From the NCBI RefSeq assembly GCF_036010325.1, contig NZ_CP108550.1, forward strand, positions 1-64,000: a DNA stretch of 64,000 nt, in the 5' to 3' direction. The position numbers were made by a program, and so were the translations under genes. Shown here one piece after another: positions 41,663 through 49,589 of this stretch (the first letter of the stretch is position 1; every line of letters starts with the position of its first letter). This DNA is from Streptomyces sp. NBC_01210. GTDB taxonomy: Bacteria > Actinomycetota > Actinomycetes > Streptomycetales > Streptomycetaceae. The notes beneath the pieces were generated by a model. That model searched no databases. It was given only the letters and a program-made list of their open reading frames with translations, and was not told the DNA's origin.

Positions 41663-43072
41663 CTACGGGTCGATGAGGTATGCCTTCTCCCCGACCATGA
41701 GAGGAGCATCGGCGGGACCTTTGATGTACGGGCCTCGCCAGATCACGCGGTGTTCCTGTCGGCTGGGGTACCACTGGCGGACCTTGTGCATCCGTACGGG
41801 CCACCGGTGGTGGTAGACCCGCTTGTTCTCTTCGTTCTCGTCCGTGGCGCGTTGCGCGGGCACCTGGCTGGTGAGCCGGATGATCCGGACATCGGGATCG
41901 TGCGGCGCTGAGGGGCGGCCCTGAGATGCCTGGCCTGCGGGCGGCTTGTGCGCAGTTGGCCCGATGGCCGTGACGCCCTGGGCGATCAGCCGCCAGAAGG
42001 CGAACATGTAGCGGCCGGTGAAGTCGTCGTATGTGTCATCGACTCGACCACCGCCCCACTCTCCGATCTCGGGAACCGGCTCCGCACGCCACTGGGATGC
42101 CTGGTTCAAGGCCGTCTGCAGCTCGCGGTGCTAAGCGGAGAGAGCAGTCAGGGTTTCGCTGCTCTCCTCCGCGAGGCAGCCGTCTCCCCGGATCCCGTAC
42201 ATGCCGTCGGGTACCAACGGCGGGAACGGCGTCCCACTGGCCCGCGCGTGCGCGACGGCGAGACGCCATTCGGCCGGCTGGACGGGACCGTCGCGGTCCA
42301 TGAACGTGGTGACCCGCACGCCCGGGTACTGGGCTGGGGGCAGGATCTGGTGCTGAACGGTGAACTGCCAGCCGAAGGCCGCAGTGTCCGACAGCGAACC
42401 AATGCGATTGACGATCACCACGGGTTCGGGCAGTACCAGGAGTCCGTTGGGCGTCACGATGTCCCGATCCCGGTCCAGCGTGCTGAGGTCAGCCGGCTCG
42501 AGCGTCGCCGCGGCGGCCATCACCGCAGCGTGCGCTGCGGGAGAGATGACGAACACCTCCGCGTCCCTGAGCAGGCGCCGGATCTGCTTCATCTGCCAGT
42601 CGGCTGCCTCCTGCGGGCCACGCGGCCATGGCGGCCGCACCCCCTGCTTGCCCAGCACCAAAGAGAAGGCCAAGTCCCACTCCTTGCCGGCGGGCGCGTC
42701 GCTGTCTACCAGCACGCTGTGCATCTCCGACACGACATTGTTGAGGTTCTCCGTCAGCATGGCGCGCACCCACGGATTACCCTGCAGAAGCCGCAGAGAT
42801 TCCCGCCTCGCCCTGTGCGCAGCGCGGCCCCAGCCGGACGCCGTCCACTGGCCCGCCTTCTCGCGGCTCCGCTCCCGCTTGCCCCGGCTCGCCTTTCCCA
42901 CCCCAGCCCCTCCCCCTGATGGCCGATGCAGACAGCCGTACCCCACCGCTGTCGCCGCGACACGGCCCCAACCGGTCACAGCGTTCTTCCTCGGCTGCGC
43001 TGCCAATCTGCCGAGCCTGGCAGCGCAGCCTCTAGCCTCACGGCTCCGTGGACTGGGCGAGTAGGCGGACAT
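41663..43072 (-). pseudogene. Unknown gene interrupted by an in-frame amber stop
   Basis: One continuous minus frame runs from ATG 43072 (MSAYSPSPRSREARGCAARL) to 41663, broken only by TAG at 42131-42133 between ETLTALSA and HRELQTALNQASQWRAEPVP. Joined length is about 469 residues. The end, HHRWPVRMHKVRQWYPSRQE then HRVIWRGPYIKGPADAPL, resembles the conserved tail of an uncharacterised actinobacterial family. The N-terminal basic 85 residues may be non-native. A TTG at 42109 could restart translation of the tail. Confidence 0.65.
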
Positions 43073-43091
43073 CCGAGACCCTTTGTCGAGG

Positions 43092-43120
43092 GGGACCATC
43101 CCCGCGGGTGCGGGGAGCAG
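43092..43120 (-). CRISPR. Single I-E repeat next to cas2
   Basis: A full 29-bp repeat identical to the consensus lies on minus, 68 bp downstream of the cas2 stop. No second repeat follows. The interval 43121-43188 may be the remnant of a leader. It is either the last remainder of a cas2-proximal array or an array that has not acquired spacers. Confidence 0.85.
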
Positions 43121-43188
43121 ACTGCGTGAGCTGCCCCTTTAGCATGGGTTGATTCCGACAACTCAACCAAAGCTGACAAAGGAGTAAT

Positions 43189-43539
43189 TCAGCTCCTTCC
43201 GAAGCGGCGTCGTTTGGCTGCCGTGCTCCAGCCCGGTTTCGGTGCGGTCGTCGTCGGTGCGGGGTTGGCGTTCGGGCGCCGGATCAGGGTCAGGCCCTCG
43301 TGGTCGACGGGGTGCCAGCCGTGGTCGTGGGTCCGGAAGGTGAATCCCTGCTCGTTGTTGGTCGTGTGGGCGAGGAGGGCGCGGCCCTGGCCCGCGTACT
43401 GTCTTACTTCCTCCCACAGGGCGTCGCGGATTCTTGCCGACGGGTTGCCGATGAACACGCCCGCGGAGATCTCCAGGAGCCAGCGGGTGAGGAAACCCCG
43501 CAGCCCCGCGGGGCAGTTGGTGAGGACGATCACGGTCAC
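43189..43539 (-). CDS. cas2: CRISPR adaptation protein Cas2 (type I-E)
   Basis: This encodes 116 residues from GTG 43539, overlapping the cas1 stop. VTVIVLTNCPAGLRGFLTRW, then LLEISAGVFIGNPSARIRDA, HTTNNEQGFTFRTHDHGWHP is the I-E Cas2 (Cas2e) pattern. The C-terminal 30 residues are basic and variable. Cas2 dimers bridge two Cas1 dimers in the spacer integration complex. Last gene of the operon; a lone repeat follows. Confidence 0.95.
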   Translation of the reverse strand: MTVIVLTNCPAGLRGFLTRWLLEISAGVFIGNPSARIRDALWEEVRQYAGQGRALLAHTTNNEQGFTFRTHDHGWHPVDHEGLTLIRRPNANPAPTTTAPKPGWSTAAKRRRFGRS

Positions 43540-44504
43540 CAGGTCATCACCTCGTCCTCGACGCTGCTGTCTCCGTAGTTGCGTCCGGCGGCGACCTGGT
43601 TGCCTCTGTCGCTTTGCAGCGTGACAACGTCCTGGTCGCTGAGCCCTGCACTGCTCTTGGTCTCCGGCAGGAGGAGGCGCTTGATGTCGTCGACGCAGCG
43701 GTCCAGCAGGGACGTTTCGTTGATGCGGTCGCGCAGGGCGCGGCGGGTGCGCGGGCCGACGTCTTCGGGGTCCTCCGTCGCAATGTCGAAGGCCAGGGGG
43801 ATGCCTAGTTCGGTCTTGTAGAGATCGGCGATGTCCAGGACGAAGGAGAGTTCGTGGCCGGAGTGGATGAAGCCCAGTGCGGTACTGCACCCCAGGGATG
43901 CCACGACGGCGTGGGCGATGCCGTACATGCACTGGGCGGCCGCGGTGAGTGCCTGGTTGACTGGGTCGCTGCCGGCGAAGTCGCCCGGGGCGTACTTACG
44001 GCCGCGCCACGGGATTCCGGTGCGCGCAGCCTGCGCCCGGTAGCAGTCTTTGACTCGTCGGCCTTCGCGGCCGAGCAGCTCGTGGCGGGTGAGCCCGGCC
44101 GGGTCCTCGTCGGGGAAGCGCAGGCGGTACATCGCGCGGGCGACAGCAAGGCGGTTGCGGGCGTTGGCCCATTGGACGGCCTGTGCCTCCGCGAGCGCTG
44201 ATGAGCGGGTCAGAGCGCGGCCGCCGGCGTAATAGCGCACGCCCTGCTCCCCCACCCAGGCGACAGCCGCGCCGGTCTCCCCCAGCACGCTCATCGCTTG
44301 GTGGGTGATACGGGTGCCTGGGCCGAGGAGGAGCGTGCCGATCGTCGCCGACGGGATGTGGGTGGTGCCGTCGGCATCCTCGGCGGTTATAGCGTTGGCA
44401 TCCCGGTGGACCGTGCACCGCTCGAGATAGATGAAGGACACCCGTTCGCTGGTGCGGGTGAGGTGGCGCGGCGTGAGAGCTGCGCGCCGCGAGACGGTTG
44501 TCAC
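43536..44504 (-). CDS. cas1: CRISPR integrase Cas1 (type I-E)
   Basis: About 322 residues from GTG 44504; TTG 44519 overlapping cas6e is an alternative. It carries the Cas1 N-terminal beta domain (RVSFIYLERCTVHRDANAIT) and the helical catalytic domain with Glu in LLGREGRRVK, His in GFIHSGHELS and Asp in VLDIADLYK, the metal ligands. Cas1-Cas2 integrates new spacers at the leader end. Short overlaps with neighbours indicate translational coupling. Confidence 0.95.
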   Translation of the reverse strand: MTTVSRRAALTPRHLTRTSERVSFIYLERCTVHRDANAITAEDADGTTHIPSATIGTLLLGPGTRITHQAMSVLGETGAAVAWVGEQGVRYYAGGRALTRSSALAEAQAVQWANARNRLAVARAMYRLRFPDEDPAGLTRHELLGREGRRVKDCYRAQAARTGIPWRGRKYAPGDFAGSDPVNQALTAAAQCMYGIAHAVVASLGCSTALGFIHSGHELSFVLDIADLYKTELGIPLAFDIATEDPEDVGPRTRRALRDRINETSLLDRCVDDIKRLLLPETKSSAGLSDQDVVTLQSDRGNQVAAGRNYGDSSVEDEVMTW

Positions 44505-44508
44505 GTGC

Positions 44509-45282
44509 TCACCTGCCAACGGGCAGGGGTGCCAGGGTCATCAGGCCGCAGCCGTACGCCTTGGCCCGGCCGAGTCCTTGGGTGAGGGTGCGGCGCAGTG
44601 CTTCGGGGTCGATGACCTCGAGGCGGCCGTCGAAGGTGACGGTTACCAGGCTGACGGGGCGCCCCTTCGAGGCCTTTTGTTCGCGGGACTTGTCGAAAGC
44701 CAGGTCCCGCCGGTCGCGGACGTTCAACTCGTACCGGTCGCCGTGGTGTTCCTGCTTCATGTGCGTTATTCCGCCAGGCAGGAGCCGCTTACTGTCGGGC
44801 TTCTCGAGGATGCGGAAGCCACAGCGTTCCTGGCGGTCGAGGAGCCAGGACATCTGGTGGACGGGTGTGAGGTGAGCAGTGCGCTTTCGCGGTTCGTCGT
44901 CCTTGCGCCTGATGTGGTGGACCGGATTGGCCGTCAGGCGGAACGCCCACGTGTCGCCCGCGGCAAGACGGTCCAGGAGTGGGCCGTAGGGCTTGCTCTG
45001 CCACCCGGGGGTGTCCGGATCGGCGGCCGCCGCCGGCCAGCCAGCCTGCTCGACAAGGTGGGTCAGATCGGGCCGGGCCGGGCTGACGATGTACAGCATC
45101 ACCTCGGCGCGCGCGTTGTGGTCGAGGCGCCACAGCACGCGGGGAGCGTCGGGGGTTGAAGAGTCTGTGGGCAGGAGTCCGGGGAACGACGACATGACGG
45201 CCGCGTGCAGGACCTGAGGTGAGAAGAGCAGACGGCGGGCACCGGGGCGCGCGGTGTTCACTCGGAAGCGGGTCAGGAACAT
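44509..45282 (-). CDS. cas6e: crRNA endonuclease Cas6e
   Basis: This encodes 257 residues from ATG 45282, overlapping cas5e by 10 bp. It begins MFLTRFRVNTARPGARRLLF, includes the catalytic-type His in SSPQVLHAAVMSSF, and ends with the glycine-rich loop ALRRTLTQGLGRAKAYGCGL typical of RAMP proteins. It cuts the repeat hairpin (CCCCGC/GCGGGG) of pre-crRNA and stays bound in Cascade. Confidence 0.95.
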   Translation of the reverse strand: MFLTRFRVNTARPGARRLLFSPQVLHAAVMSSFPGLLPTDSSTPDAPRVLWRLDHNARAEVMLYIVSPARPDLTHLVEQAGWPAAAADPDTPGWQSKPYGPLLDRLAAGDTWAFRLTANPVHHIRRKDDEPRKRTAHLTPVHQMSWLLDRQERCGFRILEKPDSKRLLPGGITHMKQEHHGDRYELNVRDRRDLAFDKSREQKASKGRPVSLVTVTFDGRLEVIDPEALRRTLTQGLGRAKAYGCGLMTLAPLPVGR

Positions 45283-46013
45283 CGGGCGCTCTCTTCCTCC
45301 AGAGCATCGAACGGATCGTGCCGGGGCGCCGAGCGAGTGGGTGCGGCAGCCGGGTTGGGGACTTCCACGGTTGTGCTGAGGACGGTGCGCAGGGCGTGGC
45401 GGCGGTGTTCGGCGGCGAAGCTGAGGGGCTGGTCGCGCAGGACGTCCGCGTGGTGCTCGTGATCGTCGGCCTCGCGCAAAACGGCCAGCGACACGGTGGC
45501 ATCGCGGCGGCGCTGCCTGCGGTACCAGGGCGCCGCCTGCCACGGCTCGTCCTGCAGGGCCTGGTGGAGGGAGGTGACGCTGGCGTGGAGAGCGAGTTCG
45601 ATCGGTAGGGCGGGCGGGCAGGAGCGGCGGCCTAGGTAGGGCGCGTACACGGGTGCGCGCAGCGCGGCGTGCAGCGCGGCGAGGAGCGTGCGGTCGCCTT
45701 CGAGAGCGGCGACGAAGACGGCATCGGCGAGGTAGAAGCGCTCGGACAGCGGCATGGACTTGCCGGTGACGCCGTGGTGCGCGGTGTGGAAGTCCCGTAC
45801 CCGAGTGCCGGGCTGGTCGATCCGTACGCCGAACCTCAGCGCCGCCAGCGGCTCCAGCCTCTCATCGTCCCCCCGTTCGATGCCGGCCGCGGCGGCGAGC
45901 ATGCCGACGACGCCGCTCTTGGTCGGCGCGGACTCGGTCGTGCGGCGGGTGAAGCGGGCGGAGGCCCCCCAGGACTGCAGGGGGCCCGCAAGCCGCAGGG
46001 TGAGCACACTCAT
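45273..46013 (-). CDS. cas5e: Cascade subunit Cas5e
   Basis: This encodes 246 residues. The N-terminus SVLTLRLAGPLQSWGASARF then TRRTTESAPTKSGVVGMLAA is the Cas5 signature. Cas5e caps the 5' handle of crRNA and contacts Cse1. The coding end overlaps cas6e and the start overlaps the cas7e stop by 4 bp. Confidence 0.96.
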   Translation of the reverse strand: MSVLTLRLAGPLQSWGASARFTRRTTESAPTKSGVVGMLAAAAGIERGDDERLEPLAALRFGVRIDQPGTRVRDFHTAHHGVTGKSMPLSERFYLADAVFVAALEGDRTLLAALHAALRAPVYAPYLGRRSCPPALPIELALHASVTSLHQALQDEPWQAAPWYRRQRRRDATVSLAVLREADDHEHHADVLRDQPLSFAAEHRRHALRTVLSTTVEVPNPAAAPTRSAPRHDPFDALEEESARCS

Positions 46014-47203
46014 GCGGGCTTCTCCAGGCGCTCGGCAACGGCCTGGCCAACCGAGGCGACGAGCTCGCCGAGGTTCTCGGACTCGGTGCCGATCCCGCCC
46101 AGCCTCTGGGTGTTCGGGCCGACGCGCAGCACCCAGGTGAGGGTGGAGTCCTCGTCGCCGTAGGCGCGTTCGATGTCGGGGATGTATTCGGCCAGGCGCT
46201 CGGACGCCTCGCGAACGTGGCCGCCCTGGTCGCCGCGCACCGGATCCTCGAAGGCTGCGACGAAGCTGACGGGCCGGGTGGTGCGCAGCTTGACGATCAC
46301 GGCGTCCGGCAGCGTGTGGTGCCCGAAAGTGTTGATCTTGCCGGTGGGCAGCGAGGCGACGAAGCCGTGGACGAAAGCCTCGACGGCCCGGCGGACCGGG
46401 TCGGTACGCGGCTCGTCCTCGCGCAGGCCCTGGCCGAGGTTGGCGGCGAGCTGGTGAACGCCGAGCGCTGCGTAGCGGTAGAGGGTGGCGGAGTTGAAGT
46501 CGACGGTGCCGATCATGCCGGCACCGGTCTCCTCGTCGGTGTTCTCGTCGTCGACGGCGGTGTAGTAGTCGGACTCGTTCTCGACACGGTGGACGCTGAT
46601 GGCGTGAGCGACCTGGACGGCGGCGTCGACGTTGATGTCGGCGGCGTCGGCCACCATGCGGCCGAACAGGGCGATATCGACGGAGTGGCGGGTGTCGGCG
46701 ATCTCCTTGGCCTTGTCCTTGCTCTTCTTGTCCTTCAGGTACGCCGTGATATCGGCTGCGCCGTCGACGGCGAGGCGGGCCAGGCCCTCGAGTTGGCGGG
46801 CGCTGAGGAACACCAGGTACTTCGCCTCGGGCGCCGGGTCCGGCTCGGCTGCTTTGGCGGCCGTCGCCTTGCGCGTGGGAACGTCGGTCTTCAGGCCGGT
46901 AGCCTTCACAGTCTCGTCCGCGATCCGCAGCGCGGTCTCACGCGTGAGCGAGGGATCGAGGGCCGTGATCCGGCTGGCGACCGCCTCCACAATCTTCTTG
47001 GTCCGCACGCCGAGTTCGCTCGCGTCCAGCAGATGCTCGTCCTTGAAGTAGGTGCGGGTCGCCCGCTTCCAAGCCTGGCTGGAGACGCGGGCGCGCGGCA
47101 CTCCCCCGTACACCGCCGTCTTCGGCGCGCCGGTGTCGTCGCGGTTGAGGTTGCTGGGCGGGACGGTCTGCAGGGCGTGCACGTCGAGGAAGATGCGGTT
47201 CAC
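46010..47203 (-). CDS. cas7e: Cascade backbone Cas7e (Cse4)
   Basis: This encodes 397 residues from GTG 47203. The start NRIFLDVHALQTVPPSNLNR then DDTGAPKTAVYGGVPRARVS is diagnostic of Cas7e/CasC. Six copies form the crRNA-binding helix of Cascade. It overlaps cse2 by 4 bp and cas5e by 4 bp. Confidence 0.96.
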   Translation of the reverse strand: MNRIFLDVHALQTVPPSNLNRDDTGAPKTAVYGGVPRARVSSQAWKRATRTYFKDEHLLDASELGVRTKKIVEAVASRITALDPSLTRETALRIADETVKATGLKTDVPTRKATAAKAAEPDPAPEAKYLVFLSARQLEGLARLAVDGAADITAYLKDKKSKDKAKEIADTRHSVDIALFGRMVADAADINVDAAVQVAHAISVHRVENESDYYTAVDDENTDEETGAGMIGTVDFNSATLYRYAALGVHQLAANLGQGLREDEPRTDPVRRAVEAFVHGFVASLPTGKINTFGHHTLPDAVIVKLRTTRPVSFVAAFEDPVRGDQGGHVREASERLAEYIPDIERAYGDEDSTLTWVLRVGPNTQRLGGIGTESENLGELVASVGQAVAERLEKPA

Positions 47204-47895
47204 GAGGCGTCCTTGTCGGTGTCCGTGGTGGTGTCGGTATCTGCAGCAGGGCCGGCGGCAGAGGGCGGACCGCCGTCCTTGGGCTTGTCGTACCAGGCGT
47301 GGAAGGAACGGCCCCACTCCCTACGGACGGCGTCTGCGCCACCAGGCCACTGCCAGGTGTAGAGCTGCCCTGCGAGCAGCGCGTAGTCGAGCTCGATGTC
47401 CCCGCGGCGCAGCAGGACGACGATGTCGCGCAGCCGCTGGGCGAGGGCAGGCAGATCGGGGGCGGTGCCGGCGCGGACCAGGCGCTTGCGCAGGGGTTCG
47501 TCGATCTCGCCGGACTTCATCATCCGGCGTACGGCGGCTCCCAGGCCCCGGCGACGGTCCGACCGGTCGGCTTGGTACATGCCGGAGCGGCGGGACTGCT
47601 GGTGCAGGGCGTAGAGGGTGAGCGCGACGTGCAGGGCGTCCTCGGCCCGGACCAGTTCGCTCTCGCTCATCGGCCGAACGCCGTCCGGAGTTTGGTGCAG
47701 GGGACCGGTCTCGATCAGGGTCCACAGGTCGGGCAGCTGCCCGGCATCCCGGCCGGCGCCGCGCCGGAGTCGGGCGAGGGCCGCGACGGCGTGGGACTGG
47801 TCGGCGAGGTAGCCCCGCTGCAGGACGTCGATATGGTCGGCGGCAAGCCGGGCGACCCGCTCGCGCGGAGTGACAGGTGCGGTGACGGTGGTCAT
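47200..47895 (-). CDS. cse2: Cascade small subunit Cse2 (Cas11e)
   Basis: This encodes 231 residues. The helical pattern HAVAALARLRRGAGRDAGQL near the N-terminus, HVALTLYALHQQS, then LRDIVVLLRRGDIELDYALL and WGRSFHAWYDK are typical of Cse2. The C-terminal Asp/Thr tail (DTDTTTDTDKDAS) is an extension. Two copies normally line the inner face of Cascade and stabilise the R-loop. Confidence 0.95.
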   Translation of the reverse strand: MTTVTAPVTPRERVARLAADHIDVLQRGYLADQSHAVAALARLRRGAGRDAGQLPDLWTLIETGPLHQTPDGVRPMSESELVRAEDALHVALTLYALHQQSRRSGMYQADRSDRRRGLGAAVRRMMKSGEIDEPLRKRLVRAGTAPDLPALAQRLRDIVVLLRRGDIELDYALLAGQLYTWQWPGGADAVRREWGRSFHAWYDKPKDGGPPSAAGPAADTDTTTDTDKDAS

Positions 47896-49589
47896 GCGGG
47901 TGCCTTCGCGGTGGTCTCGGGCGCCGGCGCTGCGTCCGCGACCGGCGGCATGTCGGTGGAGTCAGGGCGCCCCAGGCCCTTGTGCAGAGCGGCGCGGAAC
48001 CACTTGCCGACGAGCGCGGAGTTGAGCCACTCAGTGCCGTGCTTGAGCTGTATGGTCCGGCCCTGCCAGGCCGCGTCCCCGGCCGCATCCATCAGCCGGT
48101 CACCGAGCCGGCCGACGATCTCGTACACCTGCTGCTGCCAGGCGGTGCGCTGCACGTACGGGTCGTCGGTGTCGGTGAGGCAGGCGAGCCAAGTGCGGTA
48201 CGGGGCCTCGAGGAGGCCGTAGGCGAGATCCCGTGCGGCAGAGCGGGGCCCGTCGCTCTGGGTGCCGGCCGCGCGTCCCAGATTGGTGGCGAGGTCGCCG
48301 AGGGCATTGACCGCAAGGTCTGCATCGGCAACGGCTGCGACGGCCTGCTCGGCGTAGTGCCGGTCCTGCTTGTGGAGCAGGACGACAGCCATGGAGACGT
48401 GGTCATCGACGATCTCGTCGATGACGGATTGCTGGGTGCCGTACTGCGGACCGATCACCCTGGCCCGGATGAGGAATCCGCGTTCCAGTTCCCCTTCCGT
48501 CACCAGGCGGGCGATCCACTCCAGGACACCGGGCCGCAGATACTCTGCGGCCTCCGAGCCCTGCGAAGCTTCGCTCCGGTCGGCGATCAGTGAGGCGATC
48601 CCCCGCCACGCGGAGCGGGCCGGATCGTGTTCCCGCGGCAGGTAGGCCAGTGCCTCTCCGTGCTTCTTCTCCTGTGCCTTGCTGCGCCGCCAGGCAGTCA
48701 TCGGCTCGACCGTATGTTTGTTGCGCGCGGTGAGGGGGTCGCCGTAGCCGAGAACAACGCCGTGCACGCCGTCGGCGTCGAAGTGGAGCCGCAGGCGGCG
48801 GGTCTGCCAGGTGTACAGGTCGCGTACGCCTGAGGGCTGGCGCTGCGGCATTGCCCCGGGGCTGCATACCTCGCGCCGCCAGGCCGGGCGGTCGTCGCCA
48901 TCGAACCGCAGACCGCCGGTGTCGGCCGCGACCAGGTTGAGCAGCAGCGTCTCGCGCAGGGTGCGTCCCTCCGCGAACACTCCGCCGAGGTTGCCGGCCC
49001 AGCCGACGCCGAGCGGGTACACCTTGCCGCCCTTGACACGCTCATCGCCGACCGTGCCCGTCTTGATGCCGGAGGTGTCGTAGGCGTGGGCGTGGACGAC
49101 CCAGCGGGCGGCCTCGGCGAAGGTGAGCCGGTCGACGGAGGGCATTCTCGAGCTGAAAAACGGCTCGCCGTTGGGGACGTCGGCGACGATCCGGTTGAGC
49201 GAGAACACTTCGTCCTTCGCCGTGCGTAATCCAGCGACCTGGAAGAACGGTGCGTGCGCGGCGAGCAGGTCGAACAGGCCACGGTGTTCGTCGAGGTAGG
49301 CAGCTACGGGAGCCAAGCACTCCTCGTCCACCCATAACTCCGCCCAGTGGTCGATGTCGCGTGGCCCGTCGAGGGCGTCGTGGGCCAGGGCGAGCAGCAG
49401 CCGTATCAGCGCGAACTCCTGGGTGGGCAGGTCCCCGACGACGCGGCGCAGACGGCCAGCCTGGTCGAAGACCTCCCGCAGCGAGAGGTCGTCCTGCGTG
49501 CCGTCCAGCCTGAGCACCGGAATCCACGGACGCGTGGTGAGCTCGAACGACAGCACGCCGCCGCCGCTGCTCTGGTCGGTTTCAGGCAC
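47892..49589 (-). CDS. cse1: Cascade large subunit Cse1 (Cas8e)
   Basis: This encodes 565 residues. The N-terminus FELTTRPWIPVLRLDGTQDD then SLREVFDQAGRLRRVVGDLP, and AHAPFFQVAGL, are standard Cas8e blocks. The C-terminal four-helix bundle is present (about residues 400-540). Cse1 recognises the PAM and recruits Cas3. It overlaps cas3 by 8 bp. Confidence 0.96.
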   Translation of the reverse strand: MPETDQSSGGGVLSFELTTRPWIPVLRLDGTQDDLSLREVFDQAGRLRRVVGDLPTQEFALIRLLLALAHDALDGPRDIDHWAELWVDEECLAPVAAYLDEHRGLFDLLAAHAPFFQVAGLRTAKDEVFSLNRIVADVPNGEPFFSSRMPSVDRLTFAEAARWVVHAHAYDTSGIKTGTVGDERVKGGKVYPLGVGWAGNLGGVFAEGRTLRETLLLNLVAADTGGLRFDGDDRPAWRREVCSPGAMPQRQPSGVRDLYTWQTRRLRLHFDADGVHGVVLGYGDPLTARNKHTVEPMTAWRRSKAQEKKHGEALAYLPREHDPARSAWRGIASLIADRSEASQGSEAAEYLRPGVLEWIARLVTEGELERGFLIRARVIGPQYGTQQSVIDEIVDDHVSMAVVLLHKQDRHYAEQAVAAVADADLAVNALGDLATNLGRAAGTQSDGPRSAARDLAYGLLEAPYRTWLACLTDTDDPYVQRTAWQQQVYEIVGRLGDRLMDAAGDAAWQGRTIQLKHGTEWLNSALVGKWFRAALHKGLGRPDSTDMPPVADAAPAPETTAKAPA

